From positions 32,705 to 96,704 of the forward strand of contig JBAROV010000039.1 in assembly GCA_049642465.1 (NCBI GenBank): DNA of 64,000 nt, written 5' to 3'. Position numbers and translations under genes: made by a program. This DNA comes from CAWDPQ01 sp049642465. GTDB taxonomy: Bacteria; Acidobacteriota; Vicinamibacteria; Vicinamibacterales; 2-12-FULL-66-21. Within the stretch, counting starts at the first letter, position 1. Each line of letters opens with the position of its first letter. The notes below the pieces were generated by a model. That model ran no database searches and was not told the origin of the DNA. It saw only the letters and a program-made list of their open reading frames with translations. Of the stretch, positions 17,152 to 26,533 are shown in pieces.

Positions 17152-18062
17152 CGCCTATGACCATCCAACCAGCGATCCAGATCGACGGGCTTGTCCGGCG
17201 CTACGGCCGCACCGAGGCGGTCAACGGCCTCAGCCTCCGCGTGCAGCCGGGCCGCTGCTACGGATTCTTCGGCCGGAACGGCGCGGGCAAGACGACGACG
17301 ATCAAGTGCCTGCTGAACCTGCTGCGGCCGACCAGCGGCGACGTGAGGGTGTTCGGACGCGATCCCGCGCGAGATGAAGTCGGCGTGAAGTCACGAATCG
17401 CCTACGTGCCCGATTACGTGGCGTTCTATCCGTGGATGACCGTACGGCAGACGCTCGATTACTTCGCGTCCTTCCGCCGCCGCTGGAACGAAGCGACAGA
17501 GGCCGCTCTCCTCGGTCAGTTCCGGTTGGATCCGCGTCAGAAGACGAGCCACCTGTCCAAGGGACAACGCACGCAGCTCGCGCTGATTGCTGCAATCTGC
17601 CCGGAGCCCGACCTTCTCGTCCTCGACGAACCCACGTCTGGTCTCGACCCGATCGTCAGACGCGAATTCATTGAAACCGTCATCGGGGCGTATCAGGAAG
17701 GCGCGCCCGGGACGCGCACGGTGTTCGTTTCGACACACCTCATCTCTGAATTCGAGGGTCTGATCGACGAGTTCACCATCATCGATGCCGGTCGAGAAGT
17801 GCTGACGCTCGAGGCGGATACTGCGCGCGAACGGTATCAGAAGATCTACGCCCGCTTCTCCCGTGAGCCCGAGCGGCTCGACCTCGCGAATGTCAGCCTG
17901 CTCCGTCACGAGGGGCGGGAGATCGAAATCGTCGTCAACGGAGACTCCGCCGAGATCATCGAGCGTCTGAGAGCCCGTTCGCCCGACCACCTCAGTATGG
18001 AAGCCCTGACGCTCGAGGAGATCTTCGTCTCCACGCTCAAACCTCGGGCGGTCGTGGCATGA
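17148..18062 (+). CDS. ABC transporter ATP-binding protein
   Basis: 304 residues. Walker A GRNGAGKT at 42-49, signature LSKGQ near 137, Walker B and D-loop LLVLDEPTSGLDP near 160 and H-loop VSTHLISE are all intact. The C-terminal 80 residues match the accessory region of exporter ATPases in YtrA-regulated operons. The ATG overlaps the repressor stop; a second ATG at 17157 is possible. It should energise the permease encoded next (ATGA overlap at 18059). Likely role: export of a lipophilic or peptide compound, or envelope maintenance, induced when the YtrA-type repressor is released. Confidence 0.92.
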   Translation: MTPMTIQPAIQIDGLVRRYGRTEAVNGLSLRVQPGRCYGFFGRNGAGKTTTIKCLLNLLRPTSGDVRVFGRDPARDEVGVKSRIAYVPDYVAFYPWMTVRQTLDYFASFRRRWNEATEAALLGQFRLDPRQKTSHLSKGQRTQLALIAAICPEPDLLVLDEPTSGLDPIVRREFIETVIGAYQEGAPGTRTVFVSTHLISEFEGLIDEFTIIDAGREVLTLEADTARERYQKIYARFSREPERLDLANVSLLRHEGREIEIVVNGDSAEIIERLRARSPDHLSMEALTLEEIFVSTLKPRAVVA

Positions 18063-19510
18063 GCCCGCCGGCGCTGTTCTCACCGGGTGTGACGAAAGAG
18101 ATCCGCGCGCTGCTGCCGACCTGGCTCGGATCCGCCGGCGCCGTGATTGCCGCTGCGCTCATCTCAGATCGCAGCGTCGTCGCGATCGACGCCTTGGGCT
18201 ACGTCGGGATGCTCGCGCTCGGCGCGCAATCCATCGGGCACGAGTACACATATCGGACCCTCGCCGGCGTGTTGTCCTTGCCACTGGATCGACATCGGCT
18301 GCTGCTGAGGAAAGTCATCGTCCTGGCCGCGATGCTGGCGACGCTGAGCGCACTAGCGTGGATCGTGCTGTTCAACAATCCGCAGTTCGTACGGCCCCGG
18401 CTCGATCAGCAAGTGTTGGTTGTGACCGTACTGTCAGCGTTCTTTCTGGCGCCGTGGCTGACGATGATCTGCAGGAGTTCGCTCGCCGGCATTGTCTTCA
18501 GCATCGCCGTCCCTGCCGTCATCCTCATGGCGGGTGACTTGATCGGCTTGGCACGCTACGGATCCGGCGGCGGCGCGCTCATCGACAACTTCAAGCTGTC
18601 ATTCTTCTGGCGCGGCCTGTTCCTCGTCTGCGCCGCGGCTGCGGTGTCGGGCTGGCGCATGTTCGCACGGCTGGAAGCGATTGAAGGTCCAGGTGCCGAG
18701 ATTCAGGCGCCCAAGTGGTTGTCGGGCGATACTTCGGCCGACACGACCGTTCCGCTTCGGCGGCACCATCCATATTGGTTGCTTGCCAGGAAGGAACTCC
18801 GACTTCAGCAGATGACCTTCGCCGTCGTAATTCTCTTTAGTGCTGGCTGGGCGGCGCTGACCGTGTTGGCCAGTCTCACCAGGCAGCTGCCACTCATACC
18901 GCTCGACGCAATCGCCGTGCTGTACTTCGCGATCCTCACTATTCTGATTGGCTCGCTGGCGAGTGCCGAGGAGCGTCACATGGGTACGCTCGAATGGCAA
19001 ACGCTGCTTCCGATCGCGTCATGGAAGCAGTGGATGGTCAAGATCGGGATCGTGTTCGGACTCGTGTCGGTGCTCGGAATCGTACTCCCTGCCATCCTGA
19101 TGGGCATGTTCGGACGGGTGGCGCCAGTCCTGCAGCTCGGCGGGACCATTCTTTTCGTGACGACCATCAGCCTGTACATTTCGTCGCTCTCGACAAGCGG
19201 CGTCAAAGCGATGGTTTTGACGCTCCCGGCAATCGTCGGCGTGTTCACTTGTATCCACCTCATCACGATGACCGCATTTCGCATGAGAGTCGGGCGCGGC
19301 ATAGGCGTTGCGCGGGCCCCTCTTTTCGCACCATTCCCGATGGACGTCATCGTCTGGACCGCATTGTTGTCAGGGTTCATCGCCGTGGCGCTGCGGTTCG
19401 CATATCTCAACCACCGCTCCCAGGAGCGGAGCGTGAGAGGCGTGCTGAGGCAGACCGGCACACTGGCGGCCTACCTCGTCATTGCACTTGCGGCAATGGT
19501 GTTCTTCTAG
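18059..19510 (+). CDS. ABC transporter permease
   Basis: 483 residues with about twelve hydrophobic segments in two sets of six, separated by a soluble loop near residues 215-245. This resembles ABC-2-type permeases encoded after YtrA-regulated ATPases. The pattern HEYTYRTLAGVLSLPLDRHRLLLRK in the first half and AEERHMGTLEWQTLLPIASWKQW in the second mark the ATPase-contacting cytoplasmic loops. Coupled to the ATPase gene by a 4-bp overlap. The substrate cannot be predicted. Confidence 0.88.
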   Translation: MSPPALFSPGVTKEIRALLPTWLGSAGAVIAAALISDRSVVAIDALGYVGMLALGAQSIGHEYTYRTLAGVLSLPLDRHRLLLRKVIVLAAMLATLSALAWIVLFNNPQFVRPRLDQQVLVVTVLSAFFLAPWLTMICRSSLAGIVFSIAVPAVILMAGDLIGLARYGSGGGALIDNFKLSFFWRGLFLVCAAAAVSGWRMFARLEAIEGPGAEIQAPKWLSGDTSADTTVPLRRHHPYWLLARKELRLQQMTFAVVILFSAGWAALTVLASLTRQLPLIPLDAIAVLYFAILTILIGSLASAEERHMGTLEWQTLLPIASWKQWMVKIGIVFGLVSVLGIVLPAILMGMFGRVAPVLQLGGTILFVTTISLYISSLSTSGVKAMVLTLPAIVGVFTCIHLITMTAFRMRVGRGIGVARAPLFAPFPMDVIVWTALLSGFIAVALRFAYLNHRSQERSVRGVLRQTGTLAAYLVIALAAMVFF

Positions 19511-19527
19511 ACGATACAAACCACCAA

Positions 19528-19560
19528 CCGGACCAATGGTCCGGGGCGTCGCGGCGTTTT
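19528..19560 (+). terminator. Possible terminator hairpin after the ABC operon
   Basis: CCGGACC-AAT-GGTCCGG (19528-19544) is a perfect 7-bp stem with a 3-nt loop, 17 bp after the permease stop. A short T run comes only at 19557-19560, so termination may be weak. Confidence 0.4.
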
Positions 19561-19603
19561 ACCCTTGATCTTCCCCTCCCCGGCTCCCGATAATTCGGCG
19601 TAC

Positions 19604-22162
19604 GTGCGTACGAATCTTGCCGCCCTGCTTGTCTTCCTGCTCGCTCTCCTGGGCTCGGCCCAGCGGGAGAACGTGGTGCGCGCGGCCGCAAACAGCGGTC
19701 AGCAGTCAACGCGTGCTTCGCGTCAACCGGTCCACGCCTCGCCCGCCGAAGGCTTCGAAACCGTCGTCAAGCCGTTTCTCGCGCGCCACTGCTACGAGTG
19801 CCACGGGAATAAAGGAGAACCCGAGAAGGGGCTGAACCTTCAGTCGTTCGAGTCAGTCGCGTCGCTGGTCGAACATCGCGACCGCTGGGACATGGTCGTC
19901 GAGAAGCTGCGTGGAAGCGAGATGCCGCCTCTCGAGGAAGAACAGCCGCCGGAAGAACGTCGCCAGGCGGTCGCCACGTGGCTCGCGAACGAGTTGGATC
20001 GAATCGACCGCACGACGCCGCCCGATCCCGGTCGCGTCACCGCGCGGCGCCTCAATCGCAACGAATACAACAACACGGTACGAGAGCTCCTCGGCGTAGA
20101 CATTCGCCCCGCCGACGACTTCCCGCAAGACGACTCCGGCTACGGCTTCGACAACATCGGCGACGTGCTGTCGCTCTCTCCGGCGTTGATGGAGAAGTAC
20201 ATGACGGCCGCCGACCGCGTCGCCCGGCGCGCCGTGTTCGGTCCTGCAAAGATGGAAGCGACGCTGACACGATTGCGATCGGACGGCCGGCGTGTCAAGG
20301 AGAACCGGACCGTTCCTGAGCACTACGACGTCACCGGTTTGAGCCTGCCGAACGCGTTTCACTCGATTCATCGCATCCCGGTGGATGGCGAATATGCGCT
20401 GCGCGTCACGCTTGGTGGGGTTCGACCAAAAGGCTCGGAACCAGTCACGGTGTCGTTGTGGATCGATCAGAAAGAAGTGAAGTCCGCTGTGCACGATCCG
20501 GAGCGATCGGCGACCTTCTCCGACGATCGGCAGGACTTTGGCGGCCAGACGCTCGAGTTCCGCGTCAACCTGAAAGCTGGAGATCGATGGATCGCCGTCG
20601 CAATTCCACGGATTTACGAAGGCCTCCCCCTCCGATACGCGGGGCCGAATCCGTCGAAACGGCCACCGCCTCCCGCGCCGCAATTCAGACCGCCACCCAA
20701 TGCCACGCCCGAACGCATCGAGCAGGCGCGCAAGCGGTTCGAGGAGACGCTGGCGGAACTCGAGAAGCTGCCGATCAACGGCGTTCGCGTCAACGCGCTG
20801 GACTTCGCAGGTCCTTACTCCTACGCGAAGGGTCCGTCTGTCGAGAGCGTCGCGAAGGTCTATACGTGCGGACACCGCAATGGCGCGCACCAGAACTGGT
20901 GCACCGCGCGAATCATCGGCAGCCTCGCCAGGCGCGCATTCCGCCGGCCTGTTCCCGCGGCCGAGGTGAAACCGTTCGTCGATCTCGCGCGGCGCGCGCA
21001 GGAAGAAGAACAATCGTTCGAGGAAGGACTCGTGGTCGGAATCCAGGCTCTGCTCGTATCGCCTGACTTCCTGTTCCGAATCGAGCGCAACCGTCCGGGT
21101 GTCGCCTCGCATCAGATCACGCAGCACGAACTGGCGACGCGGCTGTCCTACTTCATCTGGGCGAGCATGCCGGATGCTGCACTCCGTCGTGCCGCCGACG
21201 CGGGGACGCTGCGACAGCCTCAAGTCCTCGCGGCACAGGTCCGCCGCATGCTGCGCGACCCGAAATCGCGCGCGTTGGCCGAGCACTTCGGCGGCCAGTG
21301 GCTGCAGTTCCGCGCACTCGAATCAGTGACACGCGATCGCGAACGCTTCCCCGACTTCGAAGACTATCTGCGACTGTCGATGCGGCGCGAAACCGAGCTC
21401 TTCTTCGAGCACATCGTCCGTGATGACCGGAGCATCCTGGACTTCCTCGACGCGCAGTACTCGTACGTAAACGAACGGCTGGCCAAACATTACGGACTCA
21501 TTGGAGTGACCGGCCCGGAGTTCCGAAAAGTGGATTTGAGCGGATCGCCTCGACGGGGTGTGGTCACCCAGGGCAGCGTGCTGACTGTTTCGTCCTATGC
21601 GACCCGCACGTCACCGGTCCTGCGCGGCAAATGGATTCTCGAAAACCTGCTCAACGCGCCGCCTCCAGAACCGCCGGCCGATGTCCCGAACCTGGATGAG
21701 ACGACGATCGGCACAACCGCCACGATGCGCGAGCAGCTCGAGGAACACCGCAAGAACCCCACCTGCGCCTCCTGCCACCGGCGGATGGATCCGCTGGGTT
21801 TTGGCCTCGAAAACTTCGACGCCGTGGGCGCATGGCGGACGATGGACGGAAAATTCCCGGTGGACGCTTCCGGGACCCTGCCCGATGGACGGTCGTTTTC
21901 CGGCCCCGAGGAGCTGGCAACCATCCTCAAGGGGGACCGGGAGGCTTTCGGCCGAGCCATTACGTCCAAGCTCCTGACCTATGCCCTGGGAAGGGGTCTG
22001 GAGCGTTATGATAATCAGACGGTCAGGCGCATCGCGAGCCGGCTGCCGCGATACGAGTACCGCTTTTCGGGCCTGGTGCTGGAGATAGCCAGGAGCCTGC
22101 CGTTCCAGTCACGGCGCGTCACTGAACGGACAGTCGCTTCGAGTCAGCGGCCCGAGCGATAG
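19604..22162 (+). CDS. Secreted DUF1592/DUF1588/DUF1585 cytochrome-type protein
   Basis: The GTG at 19604 gives a good signal peptide (RTNLAALLVFLLALLGSAQ); a TTG at 19565 would add 13 residues. 852 residues. CYECH at 63-67 is the planctomycete-cytochrome-C haem motif, with MPP further on as candidate axial region. Then follow DUF1587 (LNRNEYNNTVRELLGVD), DUF1595, DUF1592 (ELATRLSYFIWASMPD), DUF1588 (CASCHRRMDPLGFGLENFD, a second CxxCH) and DUF1585 at the C-terminus. The family is secreted, di-haem in appearance and of unknown reaction, often implicated in polysaccharide or alcohol oxidation. It is nearly always encoded before a DUF1552 protein, as here. Confidence 0.88.
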   Translation: MRTNLAALLVFLLALLGSAQRENVVRAAANSGQQSTRASRQPVHASPAEGFETVVKPFLARHCYECHGNKGEPEKGLNLQSFESVASLVEHRDRWDMVVEKLRGSEMPPLEEEQPPEERRQAVATWLANELDRIDRTTPPDPGRVTARRLNRNEYNNTVRELLGVDIRPADDFPQDDSGYGFDNIGDVLSLSPALMEKYMTAADRVARRAVFGPAKMEATLTRLRSDGRRVKENRTVPEHYDVTGLSLPNAFHSIHRIPVDGEYALRVTLGGVRPKGSEPVTVSLWIDQKEVKSAVHDPERSATFSDDRQDFGGQTLEFRVNLKAGDRWIAVAIPRIYEGLPLRYAGPNPSKRPPPPAPQFRPPPNATPERIEQARKRFEETLAELEKLPINGVRVNALDFAGPYSYAKGPSVESVAKVYTCGHRNGAHQNWCTARIIGSLARRAFRRPVPAAEVKPFVDLARRAQEEEQSFEEGLVVGIQALLVSPDFLFRIERNRPGVASHQITQHELATRLSYFIWASMPDAALRRAADAGTLRQPQVLAAQVRRMLRDPKSRALAEHFGGQWLQFRALESVTRDRERFPDFEDYLRLSMRRETELFFEHIVRDDRSILDFLDAQYSYVNERLAKHYGLIGVTGPEFRKVDLSGSPRRGVVTQGSVLTVSSYATRTSPVLRGKWILENLLNAPPPEPPADVPNLDETTIGTTATMREQLEEHRKNPTCASCHRRMDPLGFGLENFDAVGAWRTMDGKFPVDASGTLPDGRSFSGPEELATILKGDREAFGRAITSKLLTYALGRGLERYDNQTVRRIASRLPRYEYRFSGLVLEIARSLPFQSRRVTERTVASSQRPER

Positions 22163-22175
22163 CGAGGGCTGGCAG

Positions 22176-22199
22176 GTCGTGGGGGTGGGGCCCCACGAC
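22176..22199 (+). promoter_or_regulatory. Intercistronic hairpin between the DUF1592 and DUF1552 genes
   Basis: GTCGTGGGG (22176-22184) and CCCCACGAC (22191-22199) form a perfect 9-bp stem with a 6-nt loop. No T run follows, so it is more likely a processing or stability element that sets the ratio of the two proteins than a terminator. Confidence 0.5.
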
Positions 22200-22221
22200 A
22201 AATCAATAAAAGAGAGGGCAA

Positions 22222-23568
22222 GTGATCATCACGCGCAAGCATCTGCCCCGTCGGACGTTCCTCAGAGGGATGGGCGCCATCATTGCCCTGCCGGCGCTCG
22301 ACGCGATGACGCCTGCGTTTGCGGCGGCTGGTCGCGCCGCAAAATCTCCCCTGCGCCTCGCGTTCACCTACGTGCCCAACGGCATCACGATGAACGAGTG
22401 GACCCCGAAGGGTGACGGCCGCGGCTTCATCTACTCCCGCGTGATGAAGCCGCTCGAACGGTTCCGTGAAGATACGGTCGTCCTGTCAGGGCTGGCGCAC
22501 CGCAACGGTTACGCGCTCGGCGACGGCCCGGGGGATCACGCTCGTGCCGCCGCGTCGTACCTCACCGGAGTTCACCCGAAAAAGACGGCCGGCGCAGACA
22601 TTCAGAACGGCATCTCGGTCGACCAGCTCGCCGCGCAGCATCTCGCGTCAGAAACTCGTTTCTCTTCGATCGAACTCGGCTGCGACGATTCGCGGACGAT
22701 CGGCAACTGTGATTCCGGCTACTCGTGCGCCTACACGAACAGCCTCGCGTGGCGCGGTCCGGCCACACCGATGCCTCCCGAGACGAACCCGCGCCTGGTG
22801 TTCGAACGGCTATTCGGCGACATCGACACGAGCCTGCCGGCTGAAGTCCGCGCGCGCCGGCTGCATCATCGGCGCAGCATCCTCGATCTCGTCGCAGGCC
22901 GCACGGCGCAGCTCACCTCAGAGCTTGGCACCACCGATCGGCGAAAGCTCGATGAGTATCTGTCGTCAATTCGCGAGATTGAACGTCGAATCGAACAGTC
23001 CGAAAAGGATCTGACCGGCCTCAATCCGGCGATCGACAAGCCAACCGGCATCCCGGTGCTGTACGCGGACTACGTGAAGTTGATGTTCGACCTGCAGCTC
23101 GTCGCGTTCCAGACCGATCTCACGCGCGTCGTGACGATGATGATGGGACGGGAGGGCAGCATGCGGACGTATCCGGAGATCGGCGTGCCGGATCCGCATC
23201 ACCCGCTCACGCACCATCGCGGGAACGCGGAGTGGATTGAAAAGGTTACGCAGGTAAACACGCTGCACATGGAGCTGTTCGCCGGGTTCATCGACAAACT
23301 CAAGGCAACGCCCGACGGCGACGGGACGCTTCTCGATCACTCAATCGTGGTGTACGGCAGCGGCCTGGCCGACGGCAATCGTCATACCCACAACGACCTG
23401 CCCGTGCTGATGGTGGGACGCGGCGCTGGGTTCAAGACCGGCACGCACATCGTGTATCCGAAGGACACGCCGATGACGAACCTCTATCTGACGCTGCTGG
23501 ACAAGATAGGGGTGCAACAGGAGCAGCTCGGGGATAGTACGGGTCCGATTGGGGAACTGACGCTGTAA
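22222..23568 (+). CDS. Tat-exported DUF1552 family protein
   Basis: 448 residues. The N-terminus LPRRTFLRGMGAIIALPAL is a twin-arginine signal typical of DUF1552. The mature domain contains LAFTYVPNGI, SGLAHRNGYALGDGPGDHARAAA, YTNSLAWRGPATPMPPE and the C-terminal VYGSGLADGNRHTHNDLPVLMVG, which resemble the alkaline-phosphatase/DUF1501-like fold with His and Asp residues. The reaction is unknown. GTG start behind GAGAGGG. Encoded 59 bp after its usual DUF1592 partner, so both probably act together in the periplasm. Confidence 0.9.
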   Translation: MIITRKHLPRRTFLRGMGAIIALPALDAMTPAFAAAGRAAKSPLRLAFTYVPNGITMNEWTPKGDGRGFIYSRVMKPLERFREDTVVLSGLAHRNGYALGDGPGDHARAAASYLTGVHPKKTAGADIQNGISVDQLAAQHLASETRFSSIELGCDDSRTIGNCDSGYSCAYTNSLAWRGPATPMPPETNPRLVFERLFGDIDTSLPAEVRARRLHHRRSILDLVAGRTAQLTSELGTTDRRKLDEYLSSIREIERRIEQSEKDLTGLNPAIDKPTGIPVLYADYVKLMFDLQLVAFQTDLTRVVTMMMGREGSMRTYPEIGVPDPHHPLTHHRGNAEWIEKVTQVNTLHMELFAGFIDKLKATPDGDGTLLDHSIVVYGSGLADGNRHTHNDLPVLMVGRGAGFKTGTHIVYPKDTPMTNLYLTLLDKIGVQQEQLGDSTGPIGELTL

Positions 23569-23570
23569 CA

Positions 23571-23607
23571 AGGGAGAAGGGAAAAGGGAGAATTTTCCCT
23601 TCTCCCT
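23571..23607. terminator. Bidirectional terminator built from heptamer repeats
   Basis: AGGGAGAAGGGAAAA (23571-23585) pairs perfectly with TTTTCCCTTCTCCCT (23593-23607), a 15-bp stem with a 7-nt loop. It lies three bases after the DUF1552 stop and before the converging NagB-like stop. The A/T-rich inner part could act as terminator in both directions. The arms have a 7-bp period. Confidence 0.75.
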
Positions 23608-23611
23608 TTCC

Positions 23612-24550
23612 TCAGTGCATCTCGACGGCACACGTGCCGAGACCCCCGCGAAAGTAATTGAACTGCACGTTGGGATGATCGCCCAGCAGAGACATCGGCA
23701 CTGACGCATCGACTATCCGCTTCGAGATCATATAGGCGGTGAGACGCTGGCCGAAGGGGTTGTCGTGCTGACCGGCATGCCAGATGGAGACCTTCTCGGC
23801 CTTCCAGGTTTCGGCCGGACCAACCGTGATGGCGCGCGTCGGTACCAGGGAAATGTTTCCTCCACCGCTCGTGCGGGCATTCTGCGCGATCGTCAACGGA
23901 TGGAGATCCACGACGCGGGTGGTCAGCTTGCGATAGTCCGATGCCGGCGGAGGCGCATCCTTGTATTTTCCCTTTCGCTGCAGCGGATCGTTGAACGCCC
24001 AGTGCTTCACATCTCCCTGACCACCCTGCATGACGGCGCAGCGAATGCCTGTCTCCCACGTGGCGCGATAAGCGCGCGTGTCCGCTTTCGGAAAGTGAAG
24101 ATGCGAATCCGGCATCCGCAGCGAACGCTGAATGCGGTTGAAGCACAGCTCCCTGTCTGCACGTTCGAAGCTCAGCGGATGCGTCACTGGTACTTCACGG
24201 TCGGTTGAGGTATCGAACCATTCGTCCATCCCCCAGAAATGGCCGGAACGGACGTCGTCCCCCAGTGCATTGACGATTCGAGCGACGAGCGGCAACTGCT
24301 CGGTCGGACCGATTGGTCCGCAGATCCCGACAGGATTGTCGTCCGTGCTTTGGCGCCAGGCGTCCACGTATTCCAGCGCTTCGGCGAGGTAGAACTCCTC
24401 GAGGGTGTCGTAGAGGAGGACGGTAAATCCCGGCCGGGATAGTTTCAGGAGATCTTTCGGAGTGAGTCGCGCCGCCGCGTCGATGAGATCGGCGTCGAGG
24501 GTGGTGTAGTCCCACCAGTCGGGGGCGATGGTGCTCGGTGGGCGACTCAT
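23612..24550 (-). CDS. Glucosamine-6-phosphate deaminase/isomerase-like protein
   Basis: 312 residues, no signal peptide. GICGPIGPTEQLPLVARIVN matches the phosphate-binding region of the NagB/6-phosphogluconolactonase fold, and SGHFWGMDEWFD corresponds to the catalytic LDEY region of NagB. Later segments (DVKHWAFNDP, RVVDLHPLTIAQNAR, TVGPAET) also follow NagB order. It may deaminate or isomerise an amino-sugar phosphate. The leader directly upstream is a heptamer-repeat hairpin (24554-24668), and only weak ribosome-binding sequence is visible. It lies in line with PIG-L, Gfo/Idh/MocA and RraA-like genes. Confidence 0.75.
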   Translation of the reverse strand: MSRPPSTIAPDWWDYTTLDADLIDAAARLTPKDLLKLSRPGFTVLLYDTLEEFYLAEALEYVDAWRQSTDDNPVGICGPIGPTEQLPLVARIVNALGDDVRSGHFWGMDEWFDTSTDREVPVTHPLSFERADRELCFNRIQRSLRMPDSHLHFPKADTRAYRATWETGIRCAVMQGGQGDVKHWAFNDPLQRKGKYKDAPPPASDYRKLTTRVVDLHPLTIAQNARTSGGGNISLVPTRAITVGPAETWKAEKVSIWHAGQHDNPFGQRLTAYMISKRIVDASVPMSLLGDHPNVQFNYFRGGLGTCAVEMH

Positions 24551-24553
24551 GTC

Positions 24554-24668
24554 GTCTCTGGTCTTTGGTCTTTGGTCTTTGGTCTTCGGTCTCTGGTCTT
24601 CGGTCTTCGGTCTCTGGCTTTGATCGTTAGACCAAAGACAAATGACTAAAGACCAAAGACGAGAGACT
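24554..24668. repeat. Inverted heptamer tandem-repeat array
   Basis: From 24560 to 24622 nine 7-bp units follow each other (GGTCTTT x3, then GGTCTTC/GGTCTCT variants, last GGCTTTG). From about 24626 to 24668 the complementary motif AAAGACC/CAAAGAC appears with the same 7-bp period. The two halves can pair into one large hairpin. The array covers the stop codon of the PIG-L gene and ends just before the ATG of the NagB-like gene. Confidence 0.9.
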
Positions 24669-25473
24669 AAAGCCCATCATCGAGCGCTCGCTCGTACCGC
24701 ACATTCACGAGATATTTCGATCCCAACGCGTCACGCAGCGGATCCGCGGAGTCGGCACAGAAACCGAGATGCAAGTGGCGCCGCCAACCTTCCGCGAAGC
24801 GGAACTTGCGAGAAAGCCTGCCGACTTCCAGGCTGAACTCCTCCATTGTCCGCACGAAGCTGTCCATACCCTGGGTCGCGTCCAGAAACGTGCCCTGGCT
24901 GACGTGGCACGCGAGCGCGGTGCGTTTCACCGCGTGAACGGTGCTGGTATCGACGAAGGCACCCGGGTGCACCCGGCGTCGAAGGCCATCCCGCAGTCCG
25001 TGCGGGCTCGCGTGATAGATCGTGACCTCGCGAGCGGCCGGCTTGCGCGCGGGAGCCGTGCGATATCCGGGCATGCCGCGGACGAATGCCGCCGACACGG
25101 CGAGTCGTGCCGTGATCATGTGATCCTCCATATAGTCTTGCGGAGAATGCGTGAGGACCACGTCGGGATCGACTTCGCGCACGATTGCGCCAAGCCGGCG
25201 GAGTGTGCGGTTCTCGTAGAAGATTTCCAAATCGTCGCAGATCGGCGCGTGCCAGACGGCGCGGAGCACGTCGGCCGCGGCGCGCGCCTCGCGCCGTCGT
25301 GAGCGTGCCGTCTCCACCGGCGACATTCTGAGACTCCCGAGATTGCCGCTCGACACATTCAGGTAATGAATTTCCCAGCCCCGCTCCCTGAGCAGCAGCA
25401 GCGTGCCCGCCATCATGAATTCGATGTCGTCCGGGTGCGCCGCGACCGCGAGCGCCCGGTGCACGCGGCTCAT
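24667..25473 (-). CDS. PIG-L family deacetylase
   Basis: 268 residues from an ATG at 25473; the open frame extends upstream but only antisense to the oxidoreductase gene. VAAHPDDIEF near the N-terminus is the zinc-binding AHPDD(E) motif of PIG-L/LmbE deacetylases, and MEDHMITARL provides the further zinc His (H-x-x-H type region). These enzymes remove acetyl from N-acetylglucosamine-containing compounds. The start overlaps the preceding stop by four bases (ATGA), so it is translationally coupled to the Gfo/Idh/MocA gene. With the NagB-like gene it suggests amino-sugar breakdown. Confidence 0.88.
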   Translation of the reverse strand: MSRVHRALAVAAHPDDIEFMMAGTLLLLRERGWEIHYLNVSSGNLGSLRMSPVETARSRRREARAAADVLRAVWHAPICDDLEIFYENRTLRRLGAIVREVDPDVVLTHSPQDYMEDHMITARLAVSAAFVRGMPGYRTAPARKPAAREVTIYHASPHGLRDGLRRRVHPGAFVDTSTVHAVKRTALACHVSQGTFLDATQGMDSFVRTMEEFSLEVGRLSRKFRFAEGWRRHLHLGFCADSADPLRDALGSKYLVNVRYERALDDGL

Positions 25474-26513
25474 TCCGTACGGATCTCGGAGATCTTGACG
25501 GAACGCCGGTCGGCCGCGGATTTGTCTGCCGCCGCGATGACGCGATGCGTCGCAAATGCGTCGGCAAAGCTGGTGAGCGGCATGTCCTGACCGGCGTCCA
25601 GCGCGTCGAAGAACGCCTGGAACTGCGTCTGATACGGATGGTCGGCCACGTCGCCGCTGTCGAGCATGCGCATCGAAAGCTGGCTCCAGGCGTGCCGATT
25701 CAGGCCGGCAAGCCTCTGCGAGTGGAACTTGTTGTCGAGCAAGCTCCCTTCGCTGCCGACGAGATGCGCGTGGAAGTAATACGGCTGCAGGCAATCGACA
25801 ATCGCAGCAGTCTTGCCGACGCTCCCCCCCTTGAATCTCAGGATCGTCGTCGCGCTGGTTTGATACTCGTACGGCGTGAACAACGGACTGGCGCTTTGCG
25901 TCGCGTAACTCGTCACCTCGTCCACCTGGTCATCCATGCAGAGAAGCAACGCATCGAGAGCGTGACATCCGGCCGTCAGCAGTGCGCTCCCCCCCATGTC
26001 CTTTCGCGTGTTCCATCGGTATTGGCCGTACCAGGGTCCGATACCGTGGTAGTAGTCCACTTCGCCGTAGTGGAGTTTGCCCAGCAGCCCTGCATCGATG
26101 ACCGCTTTGGTGGCGAGGAACTGCGACGAGAAGCGGCATTCGAAGCACACGCACGTCCTGACGCGCGCTTCGGCGACCGCTTTCTTCATCTGCACGATCT
26201 CGTTCCAGTCAACCGCCAGCGGCTTCTCAATGATGATGTGCTTGCCGTGGCGCGCGGCCTGAATGAACTGCTCGGCATGCTGATTTGGATAACTCGTGAT
26301 ATCGACGACGTCGATGTCGGGGCTCGACAGCATCGCCGTGAGATCCGAGTACACGCGGATGGGCGTGCCGTGGCGTGCGCTCAACTCGTCTGACGACAGC
26401 GGCCGCGAGGACCACACCGCCGTGACCTGCCCCTGCCGCGTGCCCTGGATGGCTCCGATGTGGGCGGTGGCCGCCCAGCTGTAGCCGATGACGCCCACGT
26501 TGTGTTTTTTCAT
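25470..26513 (-). CDS. Gfo/Idh/MocA family oxidoreductase
   Basis: The ATG at 26513 gives MKKHNVGVIGYSWAATAHIGAI, beginning with the Rossmann NAD(P) motif; a TTG at 26537 would abut the previous stop. About 347 residues. IIIEKPLAVDWNEIV contains the EKP motif whose Lys contacts substrate and cofactor. The C-terminal half is the alpha/beta substrate domain (GGSALLTAGCHALDALLLCMD with the catalytic-type His). It oxidises or dehydrates a sugar or inositol. Part of a four-gene minus-strand operon. Confidence 0.9.
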   Translation of the reverse strand: MKKHNVGVIGYSWAATAHIGAIQGTRQGQVTAVWSSRPLSSDELSARHGTPIRVYSDLTAMLSSPDIDVVDITSYPNQHAEQFIQAARHGKHIIIEKPLAVDWNEIVQMKKAVAEARVRTCVCFECRFSSQFLATKAVIDAGLLGKLHYGEVDYYHGIGPWYGQYRWNTRKDMGGSALLTAGCHALDALLLCMDDQVDEVTSYATQSASPLFTPYEYQTSATTILRFKGGSVGKTAAIVDCLQPYYFHAHLVGSEGSLLDNKFHSQRLAGLNRHAWSQLSMRMLDSGDVADHPYQTQFQAFFDALDAGQDMPLTSFADAFATHRVIAAADKSAADRRSVKISEIRTE

Positions 26514-26533
26514 GAGTTCGTCTGAATGCAACG

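Noticed and set aside
19853..21286. A 477-codon minus-strand frame opposite the DUF1592 gene
   Set aside because: No start signal, no recognisable domain, and composition typical of antisense reading of a high-GC gene.
24560..24622. The heptamer array as a CRISPR array
   Set aside because: The units are 7 bp and contiguous with no unique spacers, and no cas gene is present.
24731..25567. A 278-codon minus-strand frame overlapping the PIG-L gene
   Set aside because: It is the alternative frame of the deacetylase, Arg-rich, while the other frame has the AHPDD motif.
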